Of a stretch of 42,153 bases of DNA, positions 1 to 8,052 are shown in pieces; the first letter of the stretch is position 1; each line of letters opens with the position of its first letter. The notes below the pieces were generated by a model that was not told the origin of the DNA, did no database searches, and saw only the letters and a program-made list of their open reading frames with translations. The stretch is from JBBSTY01 sp038235385. GTDB lineage: Bacteria > Actinomycetota > Acidimicrobiia > Acidimicrobiales > Acidimicrobilacustridaceae. Where the stretch lies: positions 1 to 42,153 of the forward strand of contig JBBSTY010000015.1 in assembly GCA_038235385.1 (NCBI GenBank), given 5' to 3'. Position numbers and translations under genes: made by a program.

Positions 1-394
1 GCTCAGTGCAGACGATGTCGCGCAACGACATGGCTGAGGCGCCGATGTCGAAGCGGACCACCTGGAACGCCCCACTGATCGGTCCGAGCTGAGAGGCGAG
101 GTCCTTGTGACGGAGGTCGGTCAGTAGGTCGGGGAACTCAGCCACCGCGGCGATGACCGACATCAGGTGGGTCTTGCCGGTGCCGTAGGTGCCGACGATG
201 AAGATGCCTTTGTTGTTGCTCGGTGCGTCGAAGCGCAGGTTGGGAACCACGACCTCGGCCAACTGAGCCGCCATCCGGTCGGAGATCACGTACGTCTCGA
301 CATCGACCCGGGCGGCATCGACCGTGGCCGAGTCGCGCACCTGCTTCACCTCTTCGAGCGGTGCGGGGCTGTCGACGACGTCGCTGTACTTCAT
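1..394 (-). CDS. brxC: BREX type 3 ATPase BrxC (DUF6079-like), N-terminal fragment
   Basis: This is the first 131 codons of a large ATPase that continues beyond the left edge. A Walker A motif GTYGTGKT lies at residues 68-75, preceded by VVVPNLRFDAPSNNKGIFIV and followed by HLMSVIAAVAE. That layout, including the later VVRFDIG segment, is what I recall for DUF6079/BrxC proteins of BREX type 3 phage-exclusion loci. BrxC is thought to be a DNA-associated AAA-type ATPase acting with the PglX methyltransferase and PglZ. The ATG start overlaps the brxF stop by four bases (ATGA), so the two are translationally coupled, and the order brxF then brxC is the known type 3 order. Everything else expected (pglX, helicase, pglZ, brxA) would lie left of the window. 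The family call rests on remembered motifs; another phage-defence DUF6079 ATPase is the alternative. Confidence 0.8.
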   Translation of the reverse strand, partial: MKYSDVVDSPAPLEEVKQVRDSATVDAARVDVETYVISDRMAAQLAEVVVPNLRFDAPSNNKGIFIVGTYGTGKTHLMSVIAAVAEFPDLLTDLRHKDLASQLGPISGAFQVVRFDIGASAMSLRDIVCTE

Positions 395-870
395 GCGGGG
401 TAGCGCTCCACGGTGTAGGGGACCTCGTCCGGAAAGTCGGCATCGACCGGTCGAAGGACGACCAGATCACGGGCAGGCTCGTCGAGATGGTCCGCCCGCC
501 CCGGAAGACTGTAGGACAGCCGTGCCCCCTTGATTTGGCCTGGCCAGGCGACGACCAACACTGTGTGTTGCGATGTACGCCGAAGCTGTGACACCACGTC
601 GATCCGCAACGCCGGGGTGAAGAGCACGTCAATGTCCAGGAGCAATGTGGTGGCTGCGCTGAGGTCTCCCACAAGCTCCGCAGCGGTCGGCGCCCGATCC
701 ATCGCTGCGACCCGATGGCCAAGTGAGACGACCTCGTCAACCAGCGGCGCGAGTTGGTCGATGAGGGCCGCTGCCGGTGGTGCGGACCCGTCGATCAGCG
801 CTGGCCGACCCCGATCCGCACGAAGCTCACGGGTCAAGTCGCCGAACGCCTCAGGCCACCTGCCCGACAC
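391..870 (-). CDS. brxF: BREX-3 protein BrxF, P-loop degenerate
   Basis: A 159-residue protein, the usual BrxF size. The second half matches BrxF as I know it: an LLLDIDVLFTPALRIDVVSQ strand-helix region (Walker-B-like, about residues 75-95), then VLVVAWPGQIKGARLSYS and a closing segment rich in R and P. BrxF is the small P-loop protein that opens type 3 BREX operons. The N-terminal place where GxxGxGKT should sit reads ALIDGSAPPAAALI (residues 24-37), with no lysine and no GKT/GKS, so nucleotide binding by the usual route is unlikely. The start is GTG at 870, with AGGAAG 11 bases upstream; no other start codon lies between it and the in-frame stop near 925. It overlaps brxC by four bases. 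Local G+C is lower than in the rest of the window. Confidence 0.72.
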   Translation of the reverse strand: MSGRWPEAFGDLTRELRADRGRPALIDGSAPPAAALIDQLAPLVDEVVSLGHRVAAMDRAPTAAELVGDLSAATTLLLDIDVLFTPALRIDVVSQLRRTSQHTVLVVAWPGQIKGARLSYSLPGRADHLDEPARDLVVLRPVDADFPDEVPYTVERYPA

Positions 871-1489
871 GCTCGCCTCGCCTTCCTGAGTCCGCCGACA
901 GGCGCACGCTGTCCTCGTCCCTGGTCATCGTCCTAGCCGGTGACGCGCACCGATCCGCCCGATGGTAGGCGGCGAACCGGAACGCAGCGTTGGCCGCCAT
1001 CAAGGCGCACTCGATGGTGTCGCTACTGCGATACCGATTTGCCTACGATCACGTGACCGATGGGACCGGTGAAGTGACGCGCCGATATGTGCGCCCGCTT
1101 GCTGAGCGGTCGGTCCCGGTTCTGGCCGGCGAGATGACCCAACCAAACGAGTACCGGAGGCTGGTCGTAGAGGTTCAGGAGCGGCCGGGGCGCCTTGGCT
1201 GCCGGTGGGCGACAGCGGGATGATCCCCAAGTGACAGACGAATACGATGCGTTCGTCGGCCGCATGCACGAACTCGTCAGAACTGATGGCATTGACGATG
1301 CGGCGAACCCCGCAGCGAGGTACTGGGCGGAGCGCTACGCCAGCCGAACCGATCTGCCCGCGTATTGCCCGGCGTCTCTGACCGGACCTGCCCGCGATTG
1401 CCCGCGAACGACCGCTGTTGGCGACAGCCAGGGATGTCATGGGCCCCTCACCCGCTACACAAGTGCAGGTCAGGGGCCTACCGACGGGG
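871..1489. other. Gene-poor, lower-G+C boundary segment between brxF and tRNA-Thr
   Basis: No gene here can be supported firmly. Hand counts of three 60-base lines in the left region (541-600, 1021-1080, 1261-1320) give 58-62% G+C, against 72-77% for 3001-3060 and 5401-5460. Two plus-strand reading frames, 990-1223 and 1231-1551, have protein-like composition but no clear ribosome site, and the second runs antisense through the tRNA. An imperfect direct repeat built on TGCCCGCG and ATTGCCCG occurs twice between about 1355 and 1410. I read the segment as the scarred edge of an integrated island; that is inference. Confidence 0.45.
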
Positions 1490-1551
1490 AGCCCGGGAGG
1501 AGAATCGAACTCCTGACCTGCTCATTACGAGTGAGCTGCTCTACCGACTGA
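1231..1551 (+). pseudogene. Possible gene remnant running into the tRNA
   Basis: From GTG 1231 the frame reads about 40 residues of plausible protein (acidic, with YDAFVGRMHELVRTDGI and ARYWAERYASRTDLPA). After that the composition loses character and the frame runs antisense through tRNA-Thr. A true gene would not normally do this, so either the gene was cut when the island recombined at the tRNA, or the frame is chance. A second short frame (990-1223) ends seven bases upstream on the same strand and could be part of the same remnant. I recognise no family in either. Confidence 0.2.
1442..1478 (-). terminator. Candidate terminator hairpin after tRNA-Thr
   Basis: GGCCCCT (1442-1448) and AGGGGCC (1472-1478) form a perfect 7-bp stem with a 23-base loop, 12 bases beyond the tRNA 3' end in the direction of transcription. 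There is no U tract, and the loop is long, so the call is moderate. Confidence 0.4.
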
Positions 1552-1562
1552 GCTACCCGGGC
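1490..1562 (-). tRNA. tRNA-Thr(CGT)
   Basis: A complete 73-base cloverleaf on the minus strand. The acceptor GCCCGGG pairs with CCCGGGC. The D arm is AGCTCAGTCGGTAGAGC. The anticodon stem is GCTCA/TGAGC around the loop CTCGTAA, giving anticodon CGT (threonine, ACG codons). The T loop is GTTCGATTC. The terminal CCA is not encoded. A -10-like TACGAT (1581-1586, complement) lies 18 bases before the mature 5' end. The 3' end points toward the BREX DNA, the side on which tyrosine-integrase islands usually insert. Confidence 0.95.
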
Positions 1563-1682
1563 GGGGTGCTGCGGACGGCGATCGTAGCAGCGCCGACTCC
1601 AGCGGCCACAGTCCGATCCGCCGGTCCGAGGTGTTCGTCGATGCGCCCAGATGTGCGGGTCGGCGGCGGTGACGAGCGACGG

Positions 1683-2465
1683 TCAGGAGCACCCGTTGGC
1701 GGTGAGGACGCGGGGGACGCGCCCGGCCCGGTACGAGGTGACGACGTTGCCGTCGGTCGTGAAGATGAGCCGGAAGTCCTTGTCCGCCTCGTCGCGGGGG
1801 ACGAACACCAACGCGTTGCCCGGTTGACCGTCAGCCCGTGGTTGCACCTCGATCTGGTCGCCGTAGAACGCCTTCACCTGGGCCTCGGTGGTGCCCACGG
1901 TGGCGCCCGACCGGGTGGCGATCGGAGGCGCGGTGATGTCGACGCGCTCGACGGTGCCGTCGGAGAAGCCGAACACGATTCCGGCGGTCCCCGCCGCCGG
2001 CGACGCGACGAAGCAGGCGGCATCGCGCGTCCCCTCGGTGACGAGCTTCGTGCCCGCCGCCGCCTCCGCCTCGGCGAGGGTCATGCCGAAGTGCACCGCG
2101 TCGAGCCCGACCGTGGAGATCGTGCTCGAGTCGCTCAGCGTCGGCGGTCCGAGATCGGACGGGGCCGGAACCGGGGTCGACGTGCCCGGCGCCGGCGGGT
2201 CGGTCCCCGGCGTCGGCGCATCCGTGCGCGGGGTGAACCCCACCGACGGAGGCGTGGCGATGTCGTCGCCCGGGCCGGACCCGCCGCAGGCGGAGAGGAG
2301 CGCCAGGGCGACCACCAGCCCGAGACCCAGCGTCAACCCGAATCGACCACCGCCGGCGGGCGACGTGCGGGCATCCGAGCGGCGTCGAGCACGACGCGAC
2401 CCCGGACCCGAACGACCGGGAACGAAGGGCCCGGCGGGACCAGGGGGTGCAGACCTCATGATCAT
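1683..2465 (-). CDS. Secreted lipoprotein of unknown function
   Basis: 260 residues. An arginine-rich N-terminus is followed by a hydrophobic stretch (LTLGLGLVVALALL) ending in the lipobox LSAC, so the mature protein should be lipid-anchored outside the membrane. Next comes a low-complexity linker of T, P, D and G. The folded part begins with GLDAVHFGMTLAEAEAAAGT, the G-x-x-x-x-GMT-x-x-EA pattern seen in many uncharacterised actinobacterial secreted proteins, and ends in a Cys near the C-terminus that could bond with the one in ACFVAS. The start at 2465 is preferred because TACCGT (2472-2477, complement) lies exactly six bases upstream with no ribosome site, as expected for a leaderless transcript; the ATG at 2459 is an alternative. 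The function is unknown. Confidence 0.75.
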   Translation of the reverse strand: MIMRSAPPGPAGPFVPGRSGPGSRRARRRSDARTSPAGGGRFGLTLGLGLVVALALLSACGGSGPGDDIATPPSVGFTPRTDAPTPGTDPPAPGTSTPVPAPSDLGPPTLSDSSTISTVGLDAVHFGMTLAEAEAAAGTKLVTEGTRDAACFVASPAAGTAGIVFGFSDGTVERVDITAPPIATRSGATVGTTEAQVKAFYGDQIEVQPRADGQPGNALVFVPRDEADKDFRLIFTTDGNVVTSYRAGRVPRVLTANGCS

Positions 2466-2471
2466 GCGTCG

Positions 2472-2477
2472 ACGGTA
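2472..2477 (-). promoter_or_regulatory. -10-like element of a leaderless promoter
   Basis: TACCGT, six bases before the lipoprotein ATG at 2465. This is one of several TAnnnT elements in the window placed so that transcription would start on the start codon. Confidence 0.45.
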
Positions 2478-2645
2478 GCGGCAGCCGCGAGGGGACCACC
2501 GTCGCTCGTCCTGGTCGACTCGATCGACCACGACCGCCGACGGCGGGGTTCGTGGTTCGTGGTTCACCGAGCACGCCCGGTGACGCACAATTACCATGAC
2601 GGGGACCGACGGCTGGTTTCGGCGACACGGGAGGAGGGGTTGACG

Positions 2646-5285
2646 ATGGCGGTCGATCCCGACGCCCACACGACAGCCTCAGTCCTGCCCGCTCCCTCGG
2701 TGGCGTCGTCCGACGACCCCGCCGACGGGCATGGGCCCGACGGGACCGGACTGTCGGTCGGCGTCGACAGCCCGGCCGTCCAGATCGCCCCCGTGGCGAT
2801 CATCTCGATCGACGGCTCGGGCCTCGTGCAGTCGTGGAACCACGCCGCCGAGCACCTGTTCGGCTGGTGCCCCGACGACGTCATCGGCCGAGCCCTTCCG
2901 ATCTCGTTCCTCGAACCCCGGTCGAACCCGATCCTCGATGTGGCCGCGTCCGGCCACCGAGCCGCGATCCACGACGTCGCCTGCACGGCCGCTGCTCGCG
3001 ACGGCTCGCCGGTCCACCTCCGGCTGTCGGCCACCTTCGTTCCCCCCACCGCGGCCGACGCGGGCGGTGTGGTCGCGATCGCAACCGACGTCTCCTCCGA
3101 TCACCGCCGCGCCCAGGCACTCGACGCCGCCAACCACCGGTGGCGTCACCTGCTCATGAACATCTCCGACACCATCACGATCCTCGATCGTCTGGGCCGG
3201 GTGAAGGAGACCACCGGTCAGCTCATCGACATCCTCGGCTATCCATCGGACCGGTGGGAGGGTTCGAACGGCTTCGACTTCATCCACGCCGACGAGCGGG
3301 CGCGTGCGGCCGAGCTCTGGAACGCGCTGATGGACTCGCCCGGCCTGGAGCTCACCGCGGTGCTGCGCACCCGACACGCCGATGGGCACCACGAGCTCGT
3401 CGAGTACACGGCGGTCAACCTGTTCGACGACCCGATCATCGCCGGCATGGTGATGACCACGCGCAACGTGACGAGATCGAAGCGAGCCGAGGACCTCCTC
3501 GCCGATCAGGCCAAGGTGCTCGAGCTCATCGCGCGCGACGCTCCCCTCGACGAGACACTGACCTCGGTCTCCGACCTGGTCGAGCGCCACGGCGAAGGCG
3601 GGAGCGCCGTGCTGCTCGTCGACCGGGGCACCTCCACCCTTCGCATCGCATCGTCCGGTTCGGTGCCGCCCGATCGCCTGCAGCGCTGGTCCACCCTCCC
3701 GCCCCCGATGGACGCGCCGACCTTCGGCCTCCCGGATCTGGCGACCCTCGACGACCGCGACCATCCCGCCGCCTCGTGGGCCTCGACGCTCGGACCCATC
3801 GACGGCTACTCCCTGGCGATCCGGGCCAACGACTCGAGCTCGATCCTGGGCGTCCTGGCCACGCACTACCACGAGACGCGGCGGCCCACGGGGCACGAGC
3901 TCGAGGTCGCCACCGTGGCCGGCAACCTCGCGGCGATCGCCATCGAGCGCGCCGAGTGGCACCGCGCGCTGACCCACCAGGCCCGCCACCACGCTGTCAC
4001 CGAGCTTCCGAACCGAACGTCGATCCGAGAGCACCTCGACGCGGCCATCGCGCTCCGTGACGGCACCCCGAACACGATCGCGGTGATGTTCATCGACCTC
4101 GACCACTTCAAGGTGGTCAACGACACCCTCGGTCATGCTGCCGGCGATCTCCTCCTGGCCCGCTTCGCCCGTCGGCTCCAGAACCTCGTGCGACCCGGCG
4201 ACTTCGTCGGTCACTTCGGCGCCGACACCTTCACCGTGATCTTGGAGGTCGCCGACGACCACGAGGCGATCCGCTTCATCGCACACCGGCTCGACCTGGC
4301 GCTCGGTGAGCCGTTCGCACTCGACGAGAACGAGGTCCACGTCGCGGTCAGCATCGGGGTCGCCATGTACGGCGACGGCGACGGCATCCAGGAGACGAGC
4401 GACGACCTCATCCAGCACGCCGATGCGGCACTCTTCCGCGCCAAGGACCTGGGCGGCGGCCGCATGGAGATCTTCGACCACGCCATGCGTCGGCTCGCCG
4501 GCGAACGACTCCGGATCGACCGCGACCTCCGGGGAGCGATCGAACGCCAGGAGTTCGAGGTGCACTACCAACCCGAGATCGATCTGGCCGACGGAGCGAT
4601 CATCGGCGTCGAGGCGCTCCTGCGATGGAACCACCCGTCGCTCGGTCTGCTGCTCCCCGAGGACTTCCTCGGCGTTGCCGAGGACACCGGTGTCATCGTG
4701 TCGATCGGCATCTGGGTCCTCGAACAGGCCCTCGGGTGGACCCGGGCCTGGACGGACCGTCGACCCGATCTCCCGTTGTCGCTCTCGGTCAACCTCTCCA
4801 CCCGACAACTCGCCAGCCCCGGCCTGGCTCCCCACATCGCCTCGCTCCTCGACGAGTTCGGCGTGCCCCCGAGCCGCCTCACGATCGAGCTCGACGAGGG
4901 CATCATGATCGACGATCGCGAAGCGGCGCTCGAGGTGCTCAACCAGATCCGGGAGATCGGGGTGCGCATCGCCATCGACGACTTCGGCACCGGGTTCTCG
5001 TCGCTCAGCTACCTGCACCGGTTCCCCGTCGACATCGTCAAGATCGACCCGTCCTTCGCATCGAGTCTCGAGGCCGACGGTGGCGGCTCACCGGTCGCGA
5101 CCGCCATCATCCAGATGGCCCACGCACTCGGCATCGTCGCGTCCGCCGAGGGCGTCGAATTCGCTGAGCAGCTCGACGGTCTGCGCAGCCTCGGGTGCGA
5201 CCGGGCGCAGGGTTTCCTGTTCAGCGGTGCCCTCCCCGGCGACGAGGTCTCCGAGCTGATCCAACGATCGGATCGCGCCTGGTGA
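2646..5285 (+). CDS. PAS-PAS-GAF-GGDEF-EAL protein, probable c-di-GMP phosphodiesterase
   Basis: 879 residues with no obvious membrane segment. Domains: PAS about 45-150, PAS about 165-280, GAF-like about 290-440, GGDEF about 445-600, EAL about 620-870. The GGDEF signature RFGGDEF reads HFGADTF (523-529), so diguanylate cyclase activity is unlikely. The EAL domain keeps its expected catalytic and metal residues: EALLRW (E656), SVNLS, IELDEG, AIDDFGTGF, VKID, AEGVE and AQGFLFS. It should therefore hydrolyse c-di-GMP, with the GGDEF half perhaps sensing GTP, as in known composite proteins. The start is ATG 2646 behind GGAGGAGG. The last codons overlap the next gene's GTG (GTGA), giving a two-gene operon of paralogues. 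The signal sensed by PAS/GAF is unknown. Confidence 0.88.
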   Translation: MAVDPDAHTTASVLPAPSVASSDDPADGHGPDGTGLSVGVDSPAVQIAPVAIISIDGSGLVQSWNHAAEHLFGWCPDDVIGRALPISFLEPRSNPILDVAASGHRAAIHDVACTAAARDGSPVHLRLSATFVPPTAADAGGVVAIATDVSSDHRRAQALDAANHRWRHLLMNISDTITILDRLGRVKETTGQLIDILGYPSDRWEGSNGFDFIHADERARAAELWNALMDSPGLELTAVLRTRHADGHHELVEYTAVNLFDDPIIAGMVMTTRNVTRSKRAEDLLADQAKVLELIARDAPLDETLTSVSDLVERHGEGGSAVLLVDRGTSTLRIASSGSVPPDRLQRWSTLPPPMDAPTFGLPDLATLDDRDHPAASWASTLGPIDGYSLAIRANDSSSILGVLATHYHETRRPTGHELEVATVAGNLAAIAIERAEWHRALTHQARHHAVTELPNRTSIREHLDAAIALRDGTPNTIAVMFIDLDHFKVVNDTLGHAAGDLLLARFARRLQNLVRPGDFVGHFGADTFTVILEVADDHEAIRFIAHRLDLALGEPFALDENEVHVAVSIGVAMYGDGDGIQETSDDLIQHADAALFRAKDLGGGRMEIFDHAMRRLAGERLRIDRDLRGAIERQEFEVHYQPEIDLADGAIIGVEALLRWNHPSLGLLLPEDFLGVAEDTGVIVSIGIWVLEQALGWTRAWTDRRPDLPLSLSVNLSTRQLASPGLAPHIASLLDEFGVPPSRLTIELDEGIMIDDREAALEVLNQIREIGVRIAIDDFGTGFSSLSYLHRFPVDIVKIDPSFASSLEADGGGSPVATAIIQMAHALGIVASAEGVEFAEQLDGLRSLGCDRAQGFLFSGALPGDEVSELIQRSDRAW

Positions 5286-7948
5286 CCGACCCCACTCCCG
5301 TCGACGGCGGTGACGCCCGGATGGAGGGCGAGCACCCCGACGCTCGGCCCACCAGCGGCACCGGCACCCGCACGATCGATGACCGCATGCTCCAGATCGC
5401 CCCGGTCGCCATCTTCGGGTTGGAGCCGTCGGGACGGGTCTGCCTGTGGAACGACGCGGCCGAGCGACTGTTCGGGTGGGCCGCCGACGAGGTCCTCGGC
5501 GACGTGGCCCCCTTCATCGACCACCGGTCAGGTTCGGCTTCCGAACAGGCGGCTCGGATGTTGCGCGGCGAGACCGTGATCGACCTCGAGCTCTCGCTTC
5601 CGCACCGCGACGGCCACGAGCTCGATCTGGTGATGTCCTCGTCGACGGTCTCCGACCGCGCCGGCCAGCCGACGGCGGTGCTGTCCTTCGTCTGCGATGC
5701 GAGCGAGGGGCGGGCGATGCGGGCCGACATCGCTGCGATCGAGCACAAGTGGCGGACCCTGGCATGGCGGACCACCGATGCCATCACGATCGCCGATGCG
5801 GCCGGGCGCGTCCTCGAGACCGTCGTCGGGGCCGAAGCCATGCTCGGCTACCCCAGCGATTGGTGGATGGGCAAGGTCGCCACGGAGGTGATCCACCCGG
5901 ACGACATCGCTCGCGCTTCCGAGCTCTGGGCGACCCTCGTGGAGAACCCGGACGAGCGGGCACGCATGACGTTCCGCGCGCGTCACTTCGACGGTCACTA
6001 CGAGCAGGTGGAGTTCACCGGGACCAACATGATCGACGACCCGCAGGTGGGCGGGATCGTCATCACGAACCGTTCCGTCTCGCCGACCCGCCAGGCCGAA
6101 GCGCTCCTCGCCGACGAGGCCAGGATCTTCGAGCTCATCGCACGCGATGCATCGCTCGATCGGGTGGTCCATGAGATCGCACGCATGATCGAGTACCACA
6201 CGGGCGGATCCGCAGCCATCCTCGTCGTCGATGCCGCCGACCACGCGATCGCCGTGGCCGCGTCCGGATCGGTGCCACACCCGGTGATCGAGCGTCTCAC
6301 CCACGACCTGCGAGTCGAGGAACCACTCGAGCCCAGCCGCCGGCGTCAACCGACCGACGACCCCCGGTCGGCGCTCGGCACCGATGTCATCGACATCGTG
6401 GAGGATCCGCGCACGGCCGGGTCCGCCGGGTTGCTCGCCGACCACGACCTCCGGACCGGGTGGATCACGCCGATCGTCGACCGGCGCATGGGTGTCCTCG
6501 CCGGCTTCGTGGTCACCCTGATCGCCGATGCCCGAACCCCGACGAGCCACGAGCGCAAGGTCGCCGACCTCGCGCGCGACCTCGCGGCGATCGCCATCGG
6601 GCGCGACCGGTGGCAGCGCGACCTGCGCGAGTTGGCGCTGCTCGACGACCTCACCGGTCTACCCAACCGCTCCCTGATCTTCCAGACCCTCGAGTCGGCG
6701 ATGGCCAGGTCCTGGCGGGACCGGGGCGCGGTCACGGTCATGGTCCTCGACCTCGACCGGTTCAAGTACGTGAACGACAGCCTCGGCCACGTCGCCGGCG
6801 ACGCACTCATCGCATTGGTCGCCGACCGTCTGCGCAGCATCCTGCGTACGACCGATCTGGTGGGACGGATGAGCGCCGACGAGTTCGTCGTCATCTTCGG
6901 CGACGACGCCGGTCTCGTCGAGGCCCAACGAGCCGCGACCCGCTTCCGTGACGTGCTGGATGAGCCGTTCCTGCTGTCCGACGTGATCGGAGCCGAGCAG
7001 GTCGAGGTGTTCCTCACGGCGAGCGTCGGCATCGCCACCTCGACGGCCGGTCGAGAGGGCGCCGATGTCCTGTTGCAGCACGCCGACCACGCCATGTTCC
7101 GCGCCAAGGAGCTCGGGCGAGACCAGGTGGTGGTGTACGACGAGGGTCTGCGCAACCGCGCGCTGGATCGTCTGGCACTCGACCGCGACCTGCGCGTCGC
7201 CCTCGAGCGGGACCAGTTCGTGTTGCACTTCCAACCCGAGATCAGTTGCTCGACGGGTGCGATCATCGGTGCCGAGGCCCTCGTGCGCTGGGAGCACCCC
7301 GATCGTGGGCTCATCCAGCCCGATGGCTTCATCGGCCTCGCCGAGGAGACCGGGGTGATCGTTCCCATCGGGCACTGGGTCCTCGACGAGGCCCTTCGCC
7401 AGGCCCGAACGTGGCTCGACGCCGGTGTCGTCGACGAGACCTTCTCGATGAGCGTCAACCTCTCGGCCCGCCAGTTGATCAACCGGAGCGTCGTCGACAC
7501 GGTGGCGTTCGTCCTCACCCGGTACGACTGGCCGCCGTCGCACCTGACCCTCGAGCTCACCGAGAGCATCCTCATCGAGGACCGCGACGCCACCCTCTAC
7601 GTGCTCGATCGGCTCCGCATGCTCGGTGTCCGCCTGGCCATCGACGACTTCGGCACCGGCTTCGCCGCCCTCGAGTACCTGCACCGACTTCACGTCGACA
7701 CCGTCAAGATCGACCGATCGTTCGTGACCCCGATCGCGGCCGACGGTCTCCGGTCACCCGTGGCCACCGCCATGGTGCACATGGCCAAGGCCTTCGACCT
7801 CGTGGTCACCGCCGAGGGGGTCGAGAACGAGCGTCAGTTCAGCGGCATGCGCGCCCTGGGATGCGACTCCGTCCAGGGATACCTGTTCTCCCGGCCGGTG
7901 CCGGCGTCGGCGTTCGAATCGCTCCTCGCCGGAGATCATCGCTGGTAG
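5282..7948 (+). CDS. PAS-PAS-GAF-GGDEF-EAL protein, tandem paralogue, probable c-di-GMP phosphodiesterase
   Basis: 888 residues with the same architecture as the upstream gene, and similar phrases throughout (LQIAPVAIFGLEPSGRVCLW against the upstream VQIAPVAIISIDGSG), so the pair arose by duplication. The GGDEF site is RMSADEF (529-535). The two glycines are replaced by S and A, but DEF is kept, so GTP binding is more likely than cyclisation. The EAL residues are intact: EALVRW (E665), SVNLS, LELTES, AIDDFGTGF, VKID, AEGVE and VQGYLFS. The start GTG 5282 overlaps the previous stop by four bases; ATG 5321 is a possible later start. Co-translation with its twin suggests the two proteins may be made together or form heterodimers, which is inference. 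Confidence 0.87.
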   Translation: MTDPTPVDGGDARMEGEHPDARPTSGTGTRTIDDRMLQIAPVAIFGLEPSGRVCLWNDAAERLFGWAADEVLGDVAPFIDHRSGSASEQAARMLRGETVIDLELSLPHRDGHELDLVMSSSTVSDRAGQPTAVLSFVCDASEGRAMRADIAAIEHKWRTLAWRTTDAITIADAAGRVLETVVGAEAMLGYPSDWWMGKVATEVIHPDDIARASELWATLVENPDERARMTFRARHFDGHYEQVEFTGTNMIDDPQVGGIVITNRSVSPTRQAEALLADEARIFELIARDASLDRVVHEIARMIEYHTGGSAAILVVDAADHAIAVAASGSVPHPVIERLTHDLRVEEPLEPSRRRQPTDDPRSALGTDVIDIVEDPRTAGSAGLLADHDLRTGWITPIVDRRMGVLAGFVVTLIADARTPTSHERKVADLARDLAAIAIGRDRWQRDLRELALLDDLTGLPNRSLIFQTLESAMARSWRDRGAVTVMVLDLDRFKYVNDSLGHVAGDALIALVADRLRSILRTTDLVGRMSADEFVVIFGDDAGLVEAQRAATRFRDVLDEPFLLSDVIGAEQVEVFLTASVGIATSTAGREGADVLLQHADHAMFRAKELGRDQVVVYDEGLRNRALDRLALDRDLRVALERDQFVLHFQPEISCSTGAIIGAEALVRWEHPDRGLIQPDGFIGLAEETGVIVPIGHWVLDEALRQARTWLDAGVVDETFSMSVNLSARQLINRSVVDTVAFVLTRYDWPPSHLTLELTESILIEDRDATLYVLDRLRMLGVRLAIDDFGTGFAALEYLHRLHVDTVKIDRSFVTPIAADGLRSPVATAMVHMAKAFDLVVTAEGVENERQFSGMRALGCDSVQGYLFSRPVPASAFESLLAGDHRW

Positions 7949-7976
7949 CGCTGCTCCTGACCCGCCCCGACTCTCC

Positions 7977-8038
7977 TCAATGAGATGGTTGACAATGCCG
8001 GCCGACCGGCGTAGGTTCTTCGTCAACCAATCAGTTGA
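7977..8038 (+). promoter_or_regulatory. Promoter with two matching inverted repeats (ArsR operator candidates)
   Basis: TTGACA (7989-7994) and TAGGTT (8012-8017) are separated by exactly 17 bases, a good sigma-70 type promoter. Two inverted repeats of the same design flank the promoter core: TCAAT-N6-GTTGA (7977-7992), overlapping the -35, and TCAAC-N6-GTTGA (8023-8038), over the expected transcription start. Their centres are 46 bases apart. The regulator gene begins 15 bases after the second site, so autorepression is the simplest reading. Confidence 0.75.
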
Positions 8039-8052
8039 ACAAGGAGCTCGGT

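Noticed and set aside
1000..1440. A 146-residue minus-strand frame next to the tRNA
   Set aside because: Its composition is arginine/serine/alanine-rich without domain-like pattern and it has no ribosome site; it looks like a chance frame opposite the plus-strand remnants.
1365..2645. A longer N-terminal extension of the first GGDEF-EAL protein
   Set aside because: The frame stays open upstream, but it crosses the tRNA and the whole lipoprotein gene on the other strand and encodes low-complexity sequence; GGAGGAGG before ATG 2646 decides the start.
2679..5018. A 779-residue minus-strand frame opposite the GGDEF-EAL gene
   Set aside because: Long open frames opposite high-G+C genes are expected from codon bias; it is rich in E, D, V and G with no domain, while the plus strand carries clear PAS, GGDEF and EAL motifs.
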